Shown: positions 30,539 through 40,172, counted from the first letter of the stretch. The stretch is DNA of 64,000 nucleotides from Paenibacillus sp. FSL H7-0357 (GCF_000758525.1 NZ_CP009241.1:1798001-1862000), one strand, 5' to 3'. Notes: a model not told the origin generated them from the sequence alone. Program-made: numbers and translations.

Positions 30539-31807
30539 CTATTTCTGCTGAGCTTTTAGCCGTTCTACTTCTGACTTCATATTCTCGCTGTATTTCTTAG
30601 CGGTAATATTTCCGGCCAACAATTCCTGGGCGTTCGTAATCATTACATCCCACATGCCGTTAGGAAGGTATATCCGGTCAAAATAAGGCAGTACTTTAGT
30701 ATCCTTATATTGATCATAGTACTCACTGAAAGCGCCACCGCCGGATACATCCTTGAGGGCGGCTGGAGAAAGGGTTGCATCGGATACTTTCTTGACATTA
30801 TCCGGCTGCGCCATATAATTCAGGAAATCTTTCGTTTGTTCAGGATAATTGGTGTCCTTCCATACCCCGAGTGCAAGCCGCTCGCCTCCGGCAAAGGTAG
30901 GCTCGTCGCCTGCAACAATAGCCGGCAGCGGAGCGATTCCCATTTTCACATCAGGATTGATCTTTTGGATATCTGCATAGGACGAAGGAGTATGGAACGC
31001 AAATGCCAGCTTGTCTTCAGCGAAAAGACGGGCTTCGTCCGCATATTTTGCCGTCAGCAAGTCGTTGTTCGTATAGCCCTTATCATATATTTCCTTGAAT
31101 TTCTCAGGCAGATAGGTCCATTTATTCCAGTCGAAGGTGCCATCAAGAAGTGCCTGGGCTTCATTCTGCGGCGGAGTAATCAGAAGCGGATTTGCCATCA
31201 TATCAAAGAACTGGCCGATGGTCCAAGGATCAAGCCCGGAGAAGAACATCGGAATGACTTCACCTTTGCTTTCTGTTTTGATTTTTTCGGCGGAAGCCAG
31301 AAGCTCATCCAGGGTAGCAGGCGGCGTCACACCGTATTTTTCAAGTACTTTAACATTATAGAAAAGGCCGTCTTTCGCTTCGTTGAGCGGCAGTGCGTAG
31401 ACTTTACCGCTTTTATCAGTAAGCGTCGGTTTGATCGTGTCCGACATTTTTGCTGCCCAAGGTTCGTTTTTCAGATCCATGGTGTAATCACCGTAACGGA
31501 GCTTGGCCCAGCCATGGGTATCGAAAATATCCGGTAATTCGTTGGAGGCCATTTTCATTTTCATAATACTTTCATAGTTGGAGCCTGGGAACTGAACCTC
31601 GATTTGTGTCCCCGGATGTTCCGTTTGATAATTCGCTACAATTTCCTGGATGACATCCCGTACACCCTGTTCACCTACGGTCAGCATCATGGTCAGCTTG
31701 ACGTTCTCTGCAGCACCTTCCACATTCTTGTTTTCGTTATTGCTGCAGGCAGCAAGTCCGAGACAGAGACTGGCAGCCAGTACAGAACTTAGATATTTCT
31801 TTTTCAT
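30539..31807 (-). CDS. msmE: Sugar-binding lipoprotein of the msm transporter
   Basis: A 422-residue family 1 solute-binding protein. The signal MKKKYLSSVLAASLCLGLAAC ends in a lipobox (LAAC, lipidated Cys near residue 20). The mature part begins with NNENKNVEG and VKLTMMLTVGEQGVRD, and contains FPGSNYESIMKMKMASNELPDIFD, the strand and loop pattern of the family. ATG 31807 follows GGGGGAT; the TTG at 31822 lies within that site. It is the first gene of the msm operon and captures alpha-galactosides or related oligosaccharides for the two permeases downstream. It is divergent from a two-component pair, with two cre-like sites in the shared upstream region. Confidence 0.93.
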   Translation of the reverse strand: MKKKYLSSVLAASLCLGLAACSNNENKNVEGAAENVKLTMMLTVGEQGVRDVIQEIVANYQTEHPGTQIEVQFPGSNYESIMKMKMASNELPDIFDTHGWAKLRYGDYTMDLKNEPWAAKMSDTIKPTLTDKSGKVYALPLNEAKDGLFYNVKVLEKYGVTPPATLDELLASAEKIKTESKGEVIPMFFSGLDPWTIGQFFDMMANPLLITPPQNEAQALLDGTFDWNKWTYLPEKFKEIYDKGYTNNDLLTAKYADEARLFAEDKLAFAFHTPSSYADIQKINPDVKMGIAPLPAIVAGDEPTFAGGERLALGVWKDTNYPEQTKDFLNYMAQPDNVKKVSDATLSPAALKDVSGGGAFSEYYDQYKDTKVLPYFDRIYLPNGMWDVMITNAQELLAGNITAKKYSENMKSEVERLKAQQK

Positions 31808-31829
31808 TTTGTCATCCCCCAATTATTAA

Positions 31830-31843
31830 TTAACGCGCTTACA
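31830..31843. promoter_or_regulatory. cre-like CcpA site upstream of msm
   Basis: On the minus strand TGTAAGCGCGTTAA fits 12 of 14 positions of the cre consensus (TGWAARCGYTWNCW). It lies just before the msmE ribosome site, where CcpA binding would block transcription when a better sugar is present. Confidence 0.6.
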
Positions 31844-31862
31844 TACAAAAGAATAGCATTTA

Positions 31863-31876
31863 TAAAAGCGCTATCA
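31863..31876. promoter_or_regulatory. Second cre-like CcpA site between the divergent units
   Basis: TAAAAGCGCTATCA fits 13 of 14 consensus positions. Together with the site 33 bases to the left it makes the msm and two-component promoters likely targets of carbon catabolite control. Confidence 0.65.
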
Positions 31877-31969
31877 AATGACACCATTCTACGATTTATG
31901 CGCTCATTTCTCGAATTGACTTCTGGGTGTACTTTCCTTATTCTTGTTGTAGTAAAGGAGGGGCTTCCA

Positions 31970-33700
31970 ATGAAACTGCATACGCTGCGATCCAAATTAA
32001 CCCTTTCTTACGCATTGATCATAGCCATACCCGTGGCGATTATTATGGTTTGCATGCCGGCTTATTATCAGTATCTTTTGGAACGGGAGACCGAAGCGCT
32101 GACGCGGAACACGCTTACCTCCATGACCGAACATATTGTGACCTATCTGGAACAGTTAGAGCAAATCACTTATCTTCCCTATTTTAGCCCGGAATTAATG
32201 CAAGCATTGATTACTAAGAATACTTCTGATTATTCTTCCAACACCGAATTCGTCAAATACCCGGTGGAGCTGTCCTTAAATACCTTCCTGCCGGCATTTC
32301 TGTTGACCTACGGCAACAATTTATCAGCCGCCTTGCTGCTGACTCAAAATGGTGACGTATACAGTCAGACCAACGGTCTGTCGGATGTCGTTGAAGATTA
32401 TCCGTTTTTTGATCAGCCGTGGTATCTTCAAACGGTACAGGCGGATGGCAAAGCAACCTTTATTAGCACCCACCATCAGGATTATTTTACAGCCCCGCTG
32501 ACCAAACGTGTATTTTCCGTAGCCCGCGTTATTAAAGATCCTGAATCCCTTCGTCCGCTGGCTGTCATTATGGCTGATGCGGAGACAAGCTTGCTGGACG
32601 AGATTGTGATCAAGGATTTTGGCGTGCGGTCCATTAGTGCGATCCTCAATGAAAAGGGAGAGGTCTTTTATTCCACGGCCCCTTTGTCAGAGCACATTCT
32701 CAAAGAGATCTCCAGTGCAGGGGTATCTCAGGTTAAAGATTCCGGAGAATCTTATGTCGTCATCTCCAAACCGATTCGCCAGGCCAATTGGAAAATGGTT
32801 GCCTTGCTTTCGAAATCAGAGCTGAGGGAAAAGGTAGAATGGATGTATATTGTAGGGCTTCTATTCGCCTTTATCGGCCTGCTGCTCACATTGCTGCTGT
32901 TGCGTTATGTTTCGCGCTGGATTGTGGGTCCCTTTCTTCAAATGAAACAGGCCATGAAGCAGGTGGAGAGAGGGAATTTCCAGGTCCGGCTGGAGCCCGT
33001 CGGCAAAGACGAAATCGCCAGTCTGGGATACTCCTTCAACCATATGATTGACACCATCAACGAGCTGATCCAAAAAGAATACGTCGCCGTCTTGAATGAA
33101 AAGGAGATGAGATTCCGGGCGTTGCAAGCCCAGATTGAGCCTCATTTTCTGTTCAATACGTTAAATGGATTTTTCGCGCTGAACAGGATCGGCGAAAAGA
33201 AAAAACTGGAGGAGGCCATCCTTTCTCTCAGCTCGCTACTGCGATATACGCTTGTTCAGGAGAATTGGACTACCATAGGGGAAACCTTTACTTTTCTGCG
33301 CAAATATTGCGGTTTACAGCAATTACGGTTTGATGAACGTTTGGAGTTCAGCCTGCAGTTTGATCCCCGGATTTCAGAATTTAAAATTCCCAAACTGCTG
33401 CTCCAGCCACTGGTCGAGAATGCGATTATTCACGGGATTGAACCTTCAGCCATGCCCTGCCGCCTTGTTGTCGATGCGGGACTTGAACAAGAGGGTGAAG
33501 ATTGCTTGTACATAAAAATAGAAGATAGCGGAGTCGGGTTCCTGGAACCAGCCGCTGAATTAGAGGATAGCATTGGACTGCGTAATGTGCAGGAGCGTTT
33601 GAAATTTGCTTATCCGTCCGCTGCCTTTGATATTCATAGCTCGCCCGGAATGGGGACCACCGTGACCATTCGAATACCGCTTAAGGATGTGGAGAAATGA
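31970..33700 (+). CDS. YesM-family sensor histidine kinase
   Basis: A 576-residue membrane kinase. Helix 1 is at about 9-30, a dCache-like extracytoplasmic sensor at about 32-285, helix 2 at about 288-310, HAMP at about 311-365, a His_kinase domain with the phosphorylated His392 in AQIEPHFLFNTLN, and HATPase at about 465-572 (QPLVENAIIHG, GMGTTVTIRIPL). ATG 31970 has AAAGGAGGGG 6 bases upstream. It overlaps the regulator gene by four bases (ATGA). YesM/YesN pairs in Paenibacillus usually sense an extracellular sugar and switch on the adjoining transporter, so it probably controls the divergent msm operon. Confidence 0.93.
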   Translation: MKLHTLRSKLTLSYALIIAIPVAIIMVCMPAYYQYLLERETEALTRNTLTSMTEHIVTYLEQLEQITYLPYFSPELMQALITKNTSDYSSNTEFVKYPVELSLNTFLPAFLLTYGNNLSAALLLTQNGDVYSQTNGLSDVVEDYPFFDQPWYLQTVQADGKATFISTHHQDYFTAPLTKRVFSVARVIKDPESLRPLAVIMADAETSLLDEIVIKDFGVRSISAILNEKGEVFYSTAPLSEHILKEISSAGVSQVKDSGESYVVISKPIRQANWKMVALLSKSELREKVEWMYIVGLLFAFIGLLLTLLLLRYVSRWIVGPFLQMKQAMKQVERGNFQVRLEPVGKDEIASLGYSFNHMIDTINELIQKEYVAVLNEKEMRFRALQAQIEPHFLFNTLNGFFALNRIGEKKKLEEAILSLSSLLRYTLVQENWTTIGETFTFLRKYCGLQQLRFDERLEFSLQFDPRISEFKIPKLLLQPLVENAIIHGIEPSAMPCRLVVDAGLEQEGEDCLYIKIEDSGVGFLEPAAELEDSIGLRNVQERLKFAYPSAAFDIHSSPGMGTTVTIRIPLKDVEK

Positions 33701-35175
33701 GAGTGCTTGTTGCAGATGATGAAAAGCTATCCAGAGTCTCATTGATCAGCATGCTGGAGGAATCGGAGCGCGACATTTCAATTGCCGGTGAGGCAACCAA
33801 CGGGGAGGACCTGCTGAATGCTTTGTCAAAAATGCAGCCCGATGTAGCTTTTGTCGATATCCGAATGCCCAAAATGAACGGACTGGAAGCGATTGAACGC
33901 GGCCGCAAGCTTTCTCCCCATACCCAGTGGGTCATTTTGTCGGGTTTTTCCGAGTTTGATTATGCCCGCAAGGCGCTTAGCCTGGGAGCCTTTATGTATT
34001 TATTAAAGCCTCTGGGGATGGAGGAGCTGGGAGCGGTCCTGGATTCACTTTTTACTAAGATTGATCAGACCTACCAAAGGCTTGACGACGAATTTGAGCA
34101 TTACATACTGGCAGCTTTGAATAACGGGCAGTCCCCCGGCCTGGCAGAATTCGTCTCCGAAGCCCGTTATACGAAATATAAGGTATTACTGATTGCGACA
34201 GATACGCATGCATTCCCGGGACAAATGGAACAAGCCAAGCGCTGTTTATACAGTGCAATACAGGAAGCTGTCAGCGGATGGTCCTCTTTAACTTGCCGTG
34301 TGGCAATATTTACGCTGACTAGCGGGGAAACAGCAGTGGCGATGTGTTGGCAGGAGGGGGAGCCGAAGGACGATCTGCAGATGGAAGTTATGACGGACAG
34401 CATATATCACCGAATAAACCGTCTGACAGACCAAAGGATTGCCTATACTCAGGTTGATAGCAGCATATATACAAATATTGGCGGCATGCTGGCAGGTCTG
34501 CAGGACATTCGCCGGTTGCTGCCGCTGCGTGCCGTTATAGGAATTAACCACAGATTTTCGCTTGAAGAGCTCCAGAAGCAGCCTCCTGCGGCAGCTCATA
34601 TGGGACTTGTAATGACCAAGCTGGTCGATGATTACCATCACCATCTCTATATGGATTACTGCAGGGAGTTGGAAGAAATTACGACCCTGTTAAGGACGGA
34701 ACAACACTCCAAGCAACAAATAAAGCATATGCGGAGTTTTATTCAATATGGAATGAATGATAGTACTGAGCTTGAAACCGTTGAGCTGACAACCCTACTT
34801 ACCCGCCATGCGGATAAGCTGCTAACTGACAAGAAAAAACTGGAGGGCGAGCCTCCGGATATGATCTCAGAAGTGATCTATTCTATTGAACAACATTATG
34901 CCAGCAATATCTCCATTGCCCAGTTGGCGGAGAGGCTGAGAATCACACCTAATTATCTGAGCTCTACCTTCCACAAAAAAACAGGGACCACATTTACGAA
35001 ATATTTGACTCGTCTGCGGATTCACCGGGCCAAGGAGCTTTTAAGTACGACCAACCTTCCGGTAAAAGATATCGCCCTGCAAGTGGGATATTACAGCACC
35101 AGACATTTCGTCAAATTATTTATAGAATCCGAAGGCTGCTATCCGACAGAATACAAGAAGCAGGCTCGTCTATAG
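33697..35175 (+). CDS. YesN-family response regulator with AraC-type output
   Basis: A 492-residue protein. The receiver (residues 1-120) has VLVADDE, the phosphorylated Asp in VAFVDIRMPKMNG and the Lys in YLLKPLG. A middle region (about 125-380) is unassigned and is usual for this family. The C-terminal AraC domain (about 390-490) has two helix-turn-helix units: SIAQLAERLRITPNYLSSTFHKKTG and PVKDIALQVGYYSTRHFVKLF (each split by a short turn). It is translationally coupled to the kinase. It should bind direct repeats upstream of the msm operon, probably in the 160-base divergent gap. Confidence 0.93.
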   Translation: MRVLVADDEKLSRVSLISMLEESERDISIAGEATNGEDLLNALSKMQPDVAFVDIRMPKMNGLEAIERGRKLSPHTQWVILSGFSEFDYARKALSLGAFMYLLKPLGMEELGAVLDSLFTKIDQTYQRLDDEFEHYILAALNNGQSPGLAEFVSEARYTKYKVLLIATDTHAFPGQMEQAKRCLYSAIQEAVSGWSSLTCRVAIFTLTSGETAVAMCWQEGEPKDDLQMEVMTDSIYHRINRLTDQRIAYTQVDSSIYTNIGGMLAGLQDIRRLLPLRAVIGINHRFSLEELQKQPPAAAHMGLVMTKLVDDYHHHLYMDYCRELEEITTLLRTEQHSKQQIKHMRSFIQYGMNDSTELETVELTTLLTRHADKLLTDKKKLEGEPPDMISEVIYSIEQHYASNISIAQLAERLRITPNYLSSTFHKKTGTTFTKYLTRLRIHRAKELLSTTNLPVKDIALQVGYYSTRHFVKLFIESEGCYPTEYKKQARL

Positions 35176-35300
35176 GTTAGCATTACACACCATCACGCCG
35201 CTGAACTGAAATGAACAGGTAATGTTTTGTGCTTTCTGGGTAATAATTGATATGCATTTGGATAACCTATCCATAACCCGGAAGAAACGAGGCGATAAGC

Positions 35301-35792
35301 ATGTCCAAATTGAACAACAGTCATCAGGAAGCTGTCGAGACGGTTAGAGATTTGATCAAAGGCATTGATACGGCCATGTTAACAACGATTTCGGCCGAAG
35401 GACTGGTATCCCGTCCCATGAAGACACAGGAAGTCGAGTTCGACGGAGATTTATGGTTTCTTACCAAGAAGGATACCAGCAAATTCGAGGAAATTCTTCA
35501 TGACCCGAGGGTTAATGTCATATACGCTGATAAATCCTATGTCTCCATCCGTGGAACGGCCAAGCTTGTGCAGGATGTGGAGAAGAAAAAAGAATTTTGG
35601 AATCCCGGCTACGATGCTTTTCTGCAGACCAGCTATGATGACCCCGACGTGATTCTGATAAGGGTCCAAGCCGAAGCGGCTGAATATTGGAAGAGCGGCA
35701 ACCTGGCCGAGAAAGTGACTTACCTGTTTAAACGGCTAACGAAGCAGGATACGGAGCAATCGAATCTTAATGAGACGATTGATTTGAAGTAG
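35301..35792 (+). CDS. FMN-binding pyridoxamine-phosphate-oxidase-like general stress protein
   Basis: A 163-residue soluble protein of the general stress protein 26 type. It has the split-barrel pattern: AMLTTISAEGLVSRPMK (residues 26-42), GDLWFLTKKDTSKFEEI, VNVIYADKSYVSIRGTA, then FWNPGYDAFLQ and VILIRVQAEAAEYW. Related proteins bind FMN or heme and may reduce flavin or protect against acid or oxidative stress; the reaction is not known. The ATG has GAGGCG upstream. It is a single gene with its own terminator and no link to the sugar operons around it. Confidence 0.88.
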   Translation: MSKLNNSHQEAVETVRDLIKGIDTAMLTTISAEGLVSRPMKTQEVEFDGDLWFLTKKDTSKFEEILHDPRVNVIYADKSYVSIRGTAKLVQDVEKKKEFWNPGYDAFLQTSYDDPDVILIRVQAEAAEYWKSGNLAEKVTYLFKRLTKQDTEQSNLNETIDLK

Positions 35793-35842
35793 GAGTCCGA
35801 GGCGATAATCACACAATGCATAAATGGCCTGATCCGCAAGTA

Positions 35843-35872
35843 AAGCCGCCGGGAATTTCCCGGCGGCTTTTT
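35843..35872 (+). terminator. Terminator after the stress-protein gene
   Basis: AAGCCGCCGGG (35843-35853) pairs with CCCGGCGGCTT (35859-35869) and is followed by a T run. The minus-strand gene ends just beyond it, so it may slow transcription from that side too. Confidence 0.9.
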
Positions 35873-35878
35873 GCCGGA

Positions 35879-38209
35879 TTATTCGGCCTTTTCCTTCCCT
35901 TGAGCGAGAAGCTTGTCGGCCGCCTGCTGCTGCCGGTATTGTCCGGGAGTCAGCCCCGTCCGGGTCTTAAACATCTTATTGAAATAGCTTACGTTCGCAT
36001 ATCCGATTTCCCGGCAGATCTCCTCAATGGAAAGGTCGAGCTGCTTCAATAGCTCCATAGCCCGCTTCATGCGAAGCTGGATCAAATAATCGTTGACGGT
36101 CATCCCTGTGGACTCCTTGAAGATACGGCTTAAGTAGGATGAGCTGCGCTGAACATATTCGGCTACCGTGTCCACAGAAATATTATTATTGAAGTTCGCA
36201 TCCATATAGTCCGTCGCCAGCTGCAGGGTCACATCCGTCATCTTGGAACGTTTCTCCTTGTGGTAGGTGATGATCCTGCCGCACATGTCCAGCAGGCACT
36301 CTTCCATATCGGACAAGGTCTCGGCACGTGCCAGTACATCTGCGTAAGCCGGTCTGTCCCCGAACACTGCGGACATATCGCCCCGGGTCTGGACAAGCGT
36401 CTTCATAATTTCCCCGCTCAGCTGGAAGAACAGCTGCTGGATATTGGCCTTCCCTAGCTTCTTGTCAATCACAGTCCGGGTGATCTGCCGAATGGCATTG
36501 AAGCATTCCTCTTTATCCGTCTGCAGCAGCGCCTGCAGCAGTTTTGTTTCCAGCTCGTACGGATAATAATAAGCCTCCTCTTCTGATTTCCAGTCGGCGA
36601 GAATGTCATAGGACAGAATTTCGCCTTTGCCGATGTACATTTTCAGATTCAGAGCTTCCAAAGTATTCTCGTACGCCAAACGGACCTTTTCTTCTCCTTT
36701 GTAAATTGGACTGACGGCGAAGGTCGCGTTCATGCTGTACCGGGTCAGCAGAAGCTGCTTCAGCTTCTTGGCTTGCTCCAGCGGGAATTCGTCGTCGCCC
36801 GGAGGAACGGTCAGGAGAATCACCGTCCGCTTCTCATCCTTGGCGAAGATTTCACCATTGATATCGCCTCCCAGCTCTTCCATCAGCCCGTAGCGGAACA
36901 AGTGGAATTGGAGGTTGCCATCCGGTCCGTTCAACGGATAAGGCTCCTCCAGCTCAAGAGTCAGCACAGCAAACCGGGTAAAGTCCAGCCGGAGCCCCAG
37001 CAGCTCCGCTGCCTGATCTGTACTGCCGCCCTGGATGAGGTCGTTCAAATACTTCTCCTTGATCGCTGTCCGGTTATCGGTAAGAAGGGAATCAGCCTTC
37101 CCCTTCTCCGTCATCAGCGTCTCCCAGTTGCGGGCCAGCTGATCGAAGATATGACGGATGAAGCCGGCTTCGTCACCGGCAGGCAGTTGGGAGGCTTCTC
37201 CGTCCTTCTGACCGGCTTGGGAGCCGCCAATATAGGAAATTACACTCTGGAGCGGCCGATACAATCTTCTGGACAGGAAAAAGGATAAGGTGAACGCGGC
37301 TATCAGATATGCCGCCGCAACCGTGATGACAATGACCTTGATCCGGTCCATTCCTTGCAGAAGAGCGGAACGTTTGGTAATGTCCACGAATCTCCAGCCG
37401 GTCAGCTCCGAGGTTGTATAGGAGACGATCCGGTCGGAATCATCAATGTAGAAGCCGCTTGCCCCGGTCAGCCGGCCGGGGTCCAGCTGTTGAAGCAGGG
37501 ATTCCCCGGCAGCAGCATCGGAATAGAGCAGTTCAGAATCCGGCCCTAAAACAAGGGTGTTGCCTTTTTTATTATGATAATGGCTTAAATAGTCGTCGAA
37601 TAGCAGCTGAAGCTTCAAATTCATGACGATGGCACCGTCGACTTGACCGATTAAAGGCATTTTTTGAAGCAGACTGGCGGCAGGATGATCCGGCGAAAAG
37701 CCGTCTTGCCGTCCGGTAACCCAGATTGTGCGGCTGTCAGAAGGCTGATTCCAGACCTCAATCCAGGAGGTGTCCACGAAGGTGGAGATGGGTGATGCCT
37801 TGATCTCGGGACGCGAGGTCAGGATAAGCTCCAAGGGGGCGTAATATAAATAGATGGAATCGATGTAGGGGCTGACCTTCTTCTGTTCTTCCACGAAGCC
37901 GGTGAGATCAATGAGGGAGCTGACGCTTAACTTGCTGCCGTTTGTATGATACAGGTAGGACTGGGTCGTAATCATGCCGGTGGCGGCATATTTGATGGCG
38001 GTCAGTTCCTTGTGGATGAGCTCCTGCTGCTGTGTCAATATGGATTCGTTGTACGCAATAGCGTTCTGAATGTTATTGTCCGCCGAAATGGAGTAAGTAA
38101 TGGTGGAAATGAGAATGACGGTGATCACGGCAATGGCAGTGAAGGATAGAAGCAGCTTGACGAACATTGTATTATGTTTGATCGAGCGGTTTCTCAGCAA
38201 GGGACTCAC
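35879..38209 (-). CDS. Membrane-spanning AraC-family regulator
   Basis: A 776-residue protein combining sensor and regulator: helix 1 (about 16-38), an extracytoplasmic dCache-like domain (about 40-295), helix 2 (about 296-318), a cytoplasmic region with a GGDEF-like remnant fold but no GGDEF motif, and a C-terminal AraC domain (about 670-765: SVDTVAEYVQRSSSYLSRIF and SIEEICREIGYANVSYFNKMF). The likely start is GTG 38209 or TTG 38200; the ribosome site GTGGAG could serve either. Such one-component transmembrane regulators usually stand next to the sugar transporter they control, here the divergent operon from 38508. A cre-like site lies just upstream. Confidence 0.9.
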   Translation of the reverse strand: MSPLLRNRSIKHNTMFVKLLLSFTAIAVITVILISTITYSISADNNIQNAIAYNESILTQQQELIHKELTAIKYAATGMITTQSYLYHTNGSKLSVSSLIDLTGFVEEQKKVSPYIDSIYLYYAPLELILTSRPEIKASPISTFVDTSWIEVWNQPSDSRTIWVTGRQDGFSPDHPAASLLQKMPLIGQVDGAIVMNLKLQLLFDDYLSHYHNKKGNTLVLGPDSELLYSDAAAGESLLQQLDPGRLTGASGFYIDDSDRIVSYTTSELTGWRFVDITKRSALLQGMDRIKVIVITVAAAYLIAAFTLSFFLSRRLYRPLQSVISYIGGSQAGQKDGEASQLPAGDEAGFIRHIFDQLARNWETLMTEKGKADSLLTDNRTAIKEKYLNDLIQGGSTDQAAELLGLRLDFTRFAVLTLELEEPYPLNGPDGNLQFHLFRYGLMEELGGDINGEIFAKDEKRTVILLTVPPGDDEFPLEQAKKLKQLLLTRYSMNATFAVSPIYKGEEKVRLAYENTLEALNLKMYIGKGEILSYDILADWKSEEEAYYYPYELETKLLQALLQTDKEECFNAIRQITRTVIDKKLGKANIQQLFFQLSGEIMKTLVQTRGDMSAVFGDRPAYADVLARAETLSDMEECLLDMCGRIITYHKEKRSKMTDVTLQLATDYMDANFNNNISVDTVAEYVQRSSSYLSRIFKESTGMTVNDYLIQLRMKRAMELLKQLDLSIEEICREIGYANVSYFNKMFKTRTGLTPGQYRQQQAADKLLAQGKEKAE

Positions 38210-38224
38210 TCCACTTCTCTAAGA

Positions 38225-38238
38225 TGATTACGCTTACA
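38225..38238. promoter_or_regulatory. cre-like site near the AraC-regulator start
   Basis: TGATTACGCTTACA fits 12 of 14 cre consensus positions and lies 16 bases upstream of the regulator start on the minus strand. Confidence 0.5.
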
Positions 38239-38428
38239 TATTTAACCAGCGACACAGCGAGGTACAGGGGGATTATATCACAGATGGGTTTTCCGGCAAG
38301 GGGAAGACCGAAAAACATATAAAAAAAAGAAAAACATAATCCGATTTCTGGGACAGAAATGGCCAAAAACATAAAAAGAAACGAAAGAGAGGATTGTGTA
38401 CTTGGGCAGAGCAGGCTATCTTAAATGT

Positions 38429-38442
38429 TGTAACCGCTACCA
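38429..38442. promoter_or_regulatory. cre-like site upstream of the second sugar operon
   Basis: TGTAACCGCTACCA fits 13 of 14 positions of the cre consensus and lies 66 bases before the binding-protein start, a usual position for catabolite repression. Confidence 0.65.
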
Positions 38443-38507
38443 TAACCCCGGCCGGGAGCTATCGTGAGGATGCGGTCTAATACAGTTTCGATTAGGGGGA
38501 CATTCTT

Positions 38508-40121
38508 GTGCAGACTAAACTTAAGAAACTAGGCAATGCCATTATGCCGGTGATCGTTGTGGCAGGCCTGCTTGCAGGGTGCGGCAATGGCGGAGATAAC
38601 GGGAACAACGCGAACAATGGAAAAAACGCGGCTTCGCCAGAAGCAAGCAAGAGCGCAAACACTGCAAACACTGCAAACACTGAAAAGGCGGCAGCAAAGC
38701 CGGTGGAGATTACATGGGGGATTCACTTCCAGGCTCAGGGAGTTGTAGAGGACTCCGCCGTTCAGAAGTGGCTTGAAGAGAAATTCAATGTAAAGATCAA
38801 ACCGGTGAAAGTGACCGATGCCAGCATCGCATCCGGAGAGATTCCCGACATCTTCATGTTGGGCGATCCCTCCAACGTGTCAGCGTATATGAATCAGGGT
38901 GTTCTGATGGACATTGATCCGAACATGCTGAAGGAAAAAATGCCGGAGTATTCCAAAGATATTGAAAAAAACAACGCGCTGTTTCAAACCGTTACTGTAG
39001 ACAACAAGTTATGGGCCATCCCAATGTTTATTGATCTGAAGCCATATGATCTGGCGATGCTCTGGCGCAAGGATTGGCTGGATAAGGTAGGCATCACAAA
39101 GGCTCCGGAGACACTGGATGAGTTCGAGAAGGCAGTCTATGCATTTGCTGAGAAGGATCCGGACGGAAATGGCAAAAAAGATACCTACGGCTTGACGGGT
39201 ACGGCGACGTCCACCTGGTCATCCGGCTTCTATTCCATCTTCGGTGCGTTCGGCGTGGAACCGACCATGTGGCACGAGAAGAATGGAGAACTGATGAACG
39301 GCTCCGTGATGCCGGAAACGAAGGAAGCGCTGGCCAAACTTCGGCAGTGGTATGCCGACGGGGTCATTGACCCTGAGTTTATCACGGATACACAGGATTC
39401 CTACCGCAAGAAGCTTTACAATAACCGGATTGGTGTTATTGAGGAGCAGATTGCCAAGGGTGCGCTCCCGACTTCGGGAACCGTGACGGAAATGAAGTCT
39501 TTGAATCCTAATTCGGAGCTGGTCTTTGCTAAGAATCCTAAGGGACCTGGTGGTGACGGCTCCTGGGACTGGGGAGTGAAGAGCAACTTTGTCGTCATCA
39601 GCAACAAAGTGAAGGATCAACCGGAAAAGCTTGAGAAGCTGTTCGAAATACTGAGAGCAGAAAGCAGTGACGAAGAAACCATCAACATGACCAGCCTCGG
39701 GGTGAAGGGCACTCATTGGGACTTCGTTGAGAGCGGAGCCACCTCTGGAGCCACTACGTTCCTGACTGGTTTCGAGAAGCAGGAAGCACGCGATCAGATC
39801 GGCGTTAGACTCTTCTCATTCGGTAACATCACGACGCAGGCCTACCGTGAGAAATACTCTAATCCGGATTTGAATGAAGCCATCAAAACCTACTCCTCCG
39901 CTCCAAATATGACGGATGCGCTGCTCTTCTCGGCGCTGCCTTCCGATGGCAAATACAAGAATGACCTGACTTCGCTGATGCAAAAATATTTCGCCCAAAT
40001 CATCAGCGGTGAAATTCCACTCGATGATTTCGATAAGTTCGTTACAGAGTGGAAATCCAGAGGCGGCGATGAGTTGACCAAGGAAGCTAATGAGATGTAC
40101 CAGGCTCAATTTAAAAAATAA
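38508..40121 (+). CDS. Solute-binding lipoprotein, LipO/YtcQ-like family
   Basis: A 537-residue binding protein. The signal ends in a lipobox (LLAGC) followed by an Asn/Gly-rich linker. The mature domain begins ITWGIHFQAQGVVEDSAVQ and includes DIFMLGDPSNVSAYMNQGVL and EKDPDGNGKKDTYG, the calcium-loop-like phrase common in this large Paenibacillus family. The start is GTG at 38508 with AGGGGGA 7 bases upstream. The family serves permeases of the LplB/YtcP type and is thought to bind complex oligosaccharides. No ATPase is encoded nearby. Confidence 0.92.
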   Translation: MQTKLKKLGNAIMPVIVVAGLLAGCGNGGDNGNNANNGKNAASPEASKSANTANTANTEKAAAKPVEITWGIHFQAQGVVEDSAVQKWLEEKFNVKIKPVKVTDASIASGEIPDIFMLGDPSNVSAYMNQGVLMDIDPNMLKEKMPEYSKDIEKNNALFQTVTVDNKLWAIPMFIDLKPYDLAMLWRKDWLDKVGITKAPETLDEFEKAVYAFAEKDPDGNGKKDTYGLTGTATSTWSSGFYSIFGAFGVEPTMWHEKNGELMNGSVMPETKEALAKLRQWYADGVIDPEFITDTQDSYRKKLYNNRIGVIEEQIAKGALPTSGTVTEMKSLNPNSELVFAKNPKGPGGDGSWDWGVKSNFVVISNKVKDQPEKLEKLFEILRAESSDEETINMTSLGVKGTHWDFVESGATSGATTFLTGFEKQEARDQIGVRLFSFGNITTQAYREKYSNPDLNEAIKTYSSAPNMTDALLFSALPSDGKYKNDLTSLMQKYFAQIISGEIPLDDFDKFVTEWKSRGGDELTKEANEMYQAQFKK

Positions 40122-40140
40122 ATAAATCCGGTTACGGTGG

Positions 40141-40172
40141 TTCCGCAAGGGCAAAAAAGGGTTCTTGCGGAA
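40141..40172 (+). terminator. Intercistronic stem-loop between binding protein and permease
   Basis: TTCCGCAAG (40141-40149) pairs with CTTGCGGAA (40164-40172). There is no long T run, so it probably lowers expression of the permeases or protects the upstream message rather than stopping all transcription. Confidence 0.7.

Noticed and set aside
30710..31537. 275-residue plus-strand frame opposite the sugar-binding gene
   Set aside because: It lies opposite a clear lipoprotein gene, with an unnatural Arg/Cys/Phe-rich composition and no start signal.
35879..38209. Possible GGDEF enzyme activity in the middle of the membrane AraC regulator
   Set aside because: The region has a similar predicted fold but no GGDEF or related active-site motif, so no cyclic-di-GMP role is claimed.
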